A stretch of 64,000 bases of DNA, from assembly GCF_017068455.1 (NCBI RefSeq), contig NZ_CP070608.1, positions 2,461,488-2,525,487 on the forward strand, in the 5' to 3' direction. Position 1 is the first letter of the stretch; every line of letters starts with the position of its first letter. The DNA comes from Fulvivirga lutea (GTDB taxonomy: Bacteria; Bacteroidota; Bacteroidia; Cytophagales; Cyclobacteriaceae). Positions 63,771-64,000 of the stretch are shown piece after piece. The translations under genes and the position numbers were made by a program. The notes below the pieces were generated by a model. It did no database searches. It worked only from the letters and a program-made list of their open reading frames with translations, and was not told the origin of the DNA.

Positions 63771-64000
63771 GTGAAAGATTTTAATAAAATAACTATTAAC
63801 TGCAATTGGAAAACCACCAAATACAATGAACAAATTATTGATTTTTGGCAAAGGTTAAATGCGCTACCAGATGGTGTGAATCCATTTCACAGAGTTGAAG
63901 AAACTGTTTTTGTGGCCACTAATAGCGATGGTGAAGTAATAGGAGTGACTACTGCAGTTCCAAAACAAATTGCCCATTTAAACCAATTATGGTTTTTTAA
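63771..64000 (+). CDS. probable GNAT acetyltransferase, partial
   Basis: An open frame from GTG at 63771, preceded by an in-frame TAA, runs 76 codons to the right edge without a stop. There is no in-frame ATG, so GTG is the likely start. Residues about 45-70, with EETVFVATNSDGEVIGVTTAV, look like GNAT strands 2 and 3, but the acetyl-CoA loop lies past the edge. The family call is tentative. It is divergent from the T9SS giant gene, with 170 bases between. Confidence 0.6.
   Translation, partial: MKDFNKITINCNWKTTKYNEQIIDFWQRLNALPDGVNPFHRVEETVFVATNSDGEVIGVTTAVPKQIAHLNQLWFF

Overview
The window is AT-rich DNA from a member of the Bacteroidota, most like a gliding or marine member of the order Cytophagales. 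The evidence is a PorP/SprF protein next to a giant secreted protein with a type IX secretion (T9SS) type B sorting domain, an ECF-sigma/FecR/STN-type TonB receptor cassette, SusC-like receptors with carboxypeptidase-like N-terminal domains, a propeller/Y_Y_Y sensor kinase, a fused trehalose synthase/phosphatase, and promoters that fit the Bacteroidota -7 consensus TAnnTTTG. I see no rRNA, tRNA, insertion sequence, prophage or CRISPR array. The DNA reads as ordinary chromosome with dense, often overlapping genes.

Layout. 1-141: start of a BLUF blue-light sensor gene running off the left edge. 337-5307: minus-strand envelope and hydrolase genes (HExxH protein, M28 peptidase, AI-2E family permease, NAPE-PLD-like hydrolase, DUF1801). 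5405-11443: sigma factor, anti-sigma factor, TonB receptor and beta-propeller phytase, which looks like a phytate acquisition unit under cell-surface signalling. 11581-22679: mixed genes, including a YkgJ cysteine-cluster protein, a large two-component sensor, a MarR-GNAT fusion, phenylalanine hydroxylase behind a structured leader with its own terminator, a histidine kinase, a disulfide-reductase-like flavoprotein lacking the redox cysteines, YebC, a bestrophin-like membrane protein and an iodotyrosine-deiodinase-like nitroreductase. 22736-29797: complete histidine operon hisGDCBHAF(IE), preceded by an unannotated 26-residue leader peptide with eight His codons and a terminator, i.e. an attenuator. 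29816-37157: secreted protein, M23 peptidase, MoaB/MogA, TrhO, a secreted TPR/zinc-knuckle protein, ACMSD, fructosamine kinase and a DUF819 permease.

37159-49165 is an iron region and the most interesting part. It contains a PepSY reductase-like protein with a siderophore receptor, a divergent small Lys/Cys-rich protein plus ferritin operon, and an outer-membrane operon of DUF4856 lipoprotein, imelysin-like lipoprotein, HTTM membrane protein and TonB receptor, preceded by an orphan NarL-type regulator. Five copies of one 17-bp palindrome, TTTAGA-N5-TCTAAA, lie in all four promoter regions, mostly just downstream of a -7 element, so the whole block looks like a single regulon. A second palindrome, TCACTA-N4-TAGTGA, occurs at two of these promoter regions.

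49301-63600: fused trehalose-6-phosphate synthase/phosphatase convergent with a GH15 hydrolase, a lipoprotein/outer-membrane pair, aconitase, queD-folE (pterin synthesis), and the T9SS PorP/giant-protein pair. 63771-64000: start of a probable GNAT gene running off the right edge.
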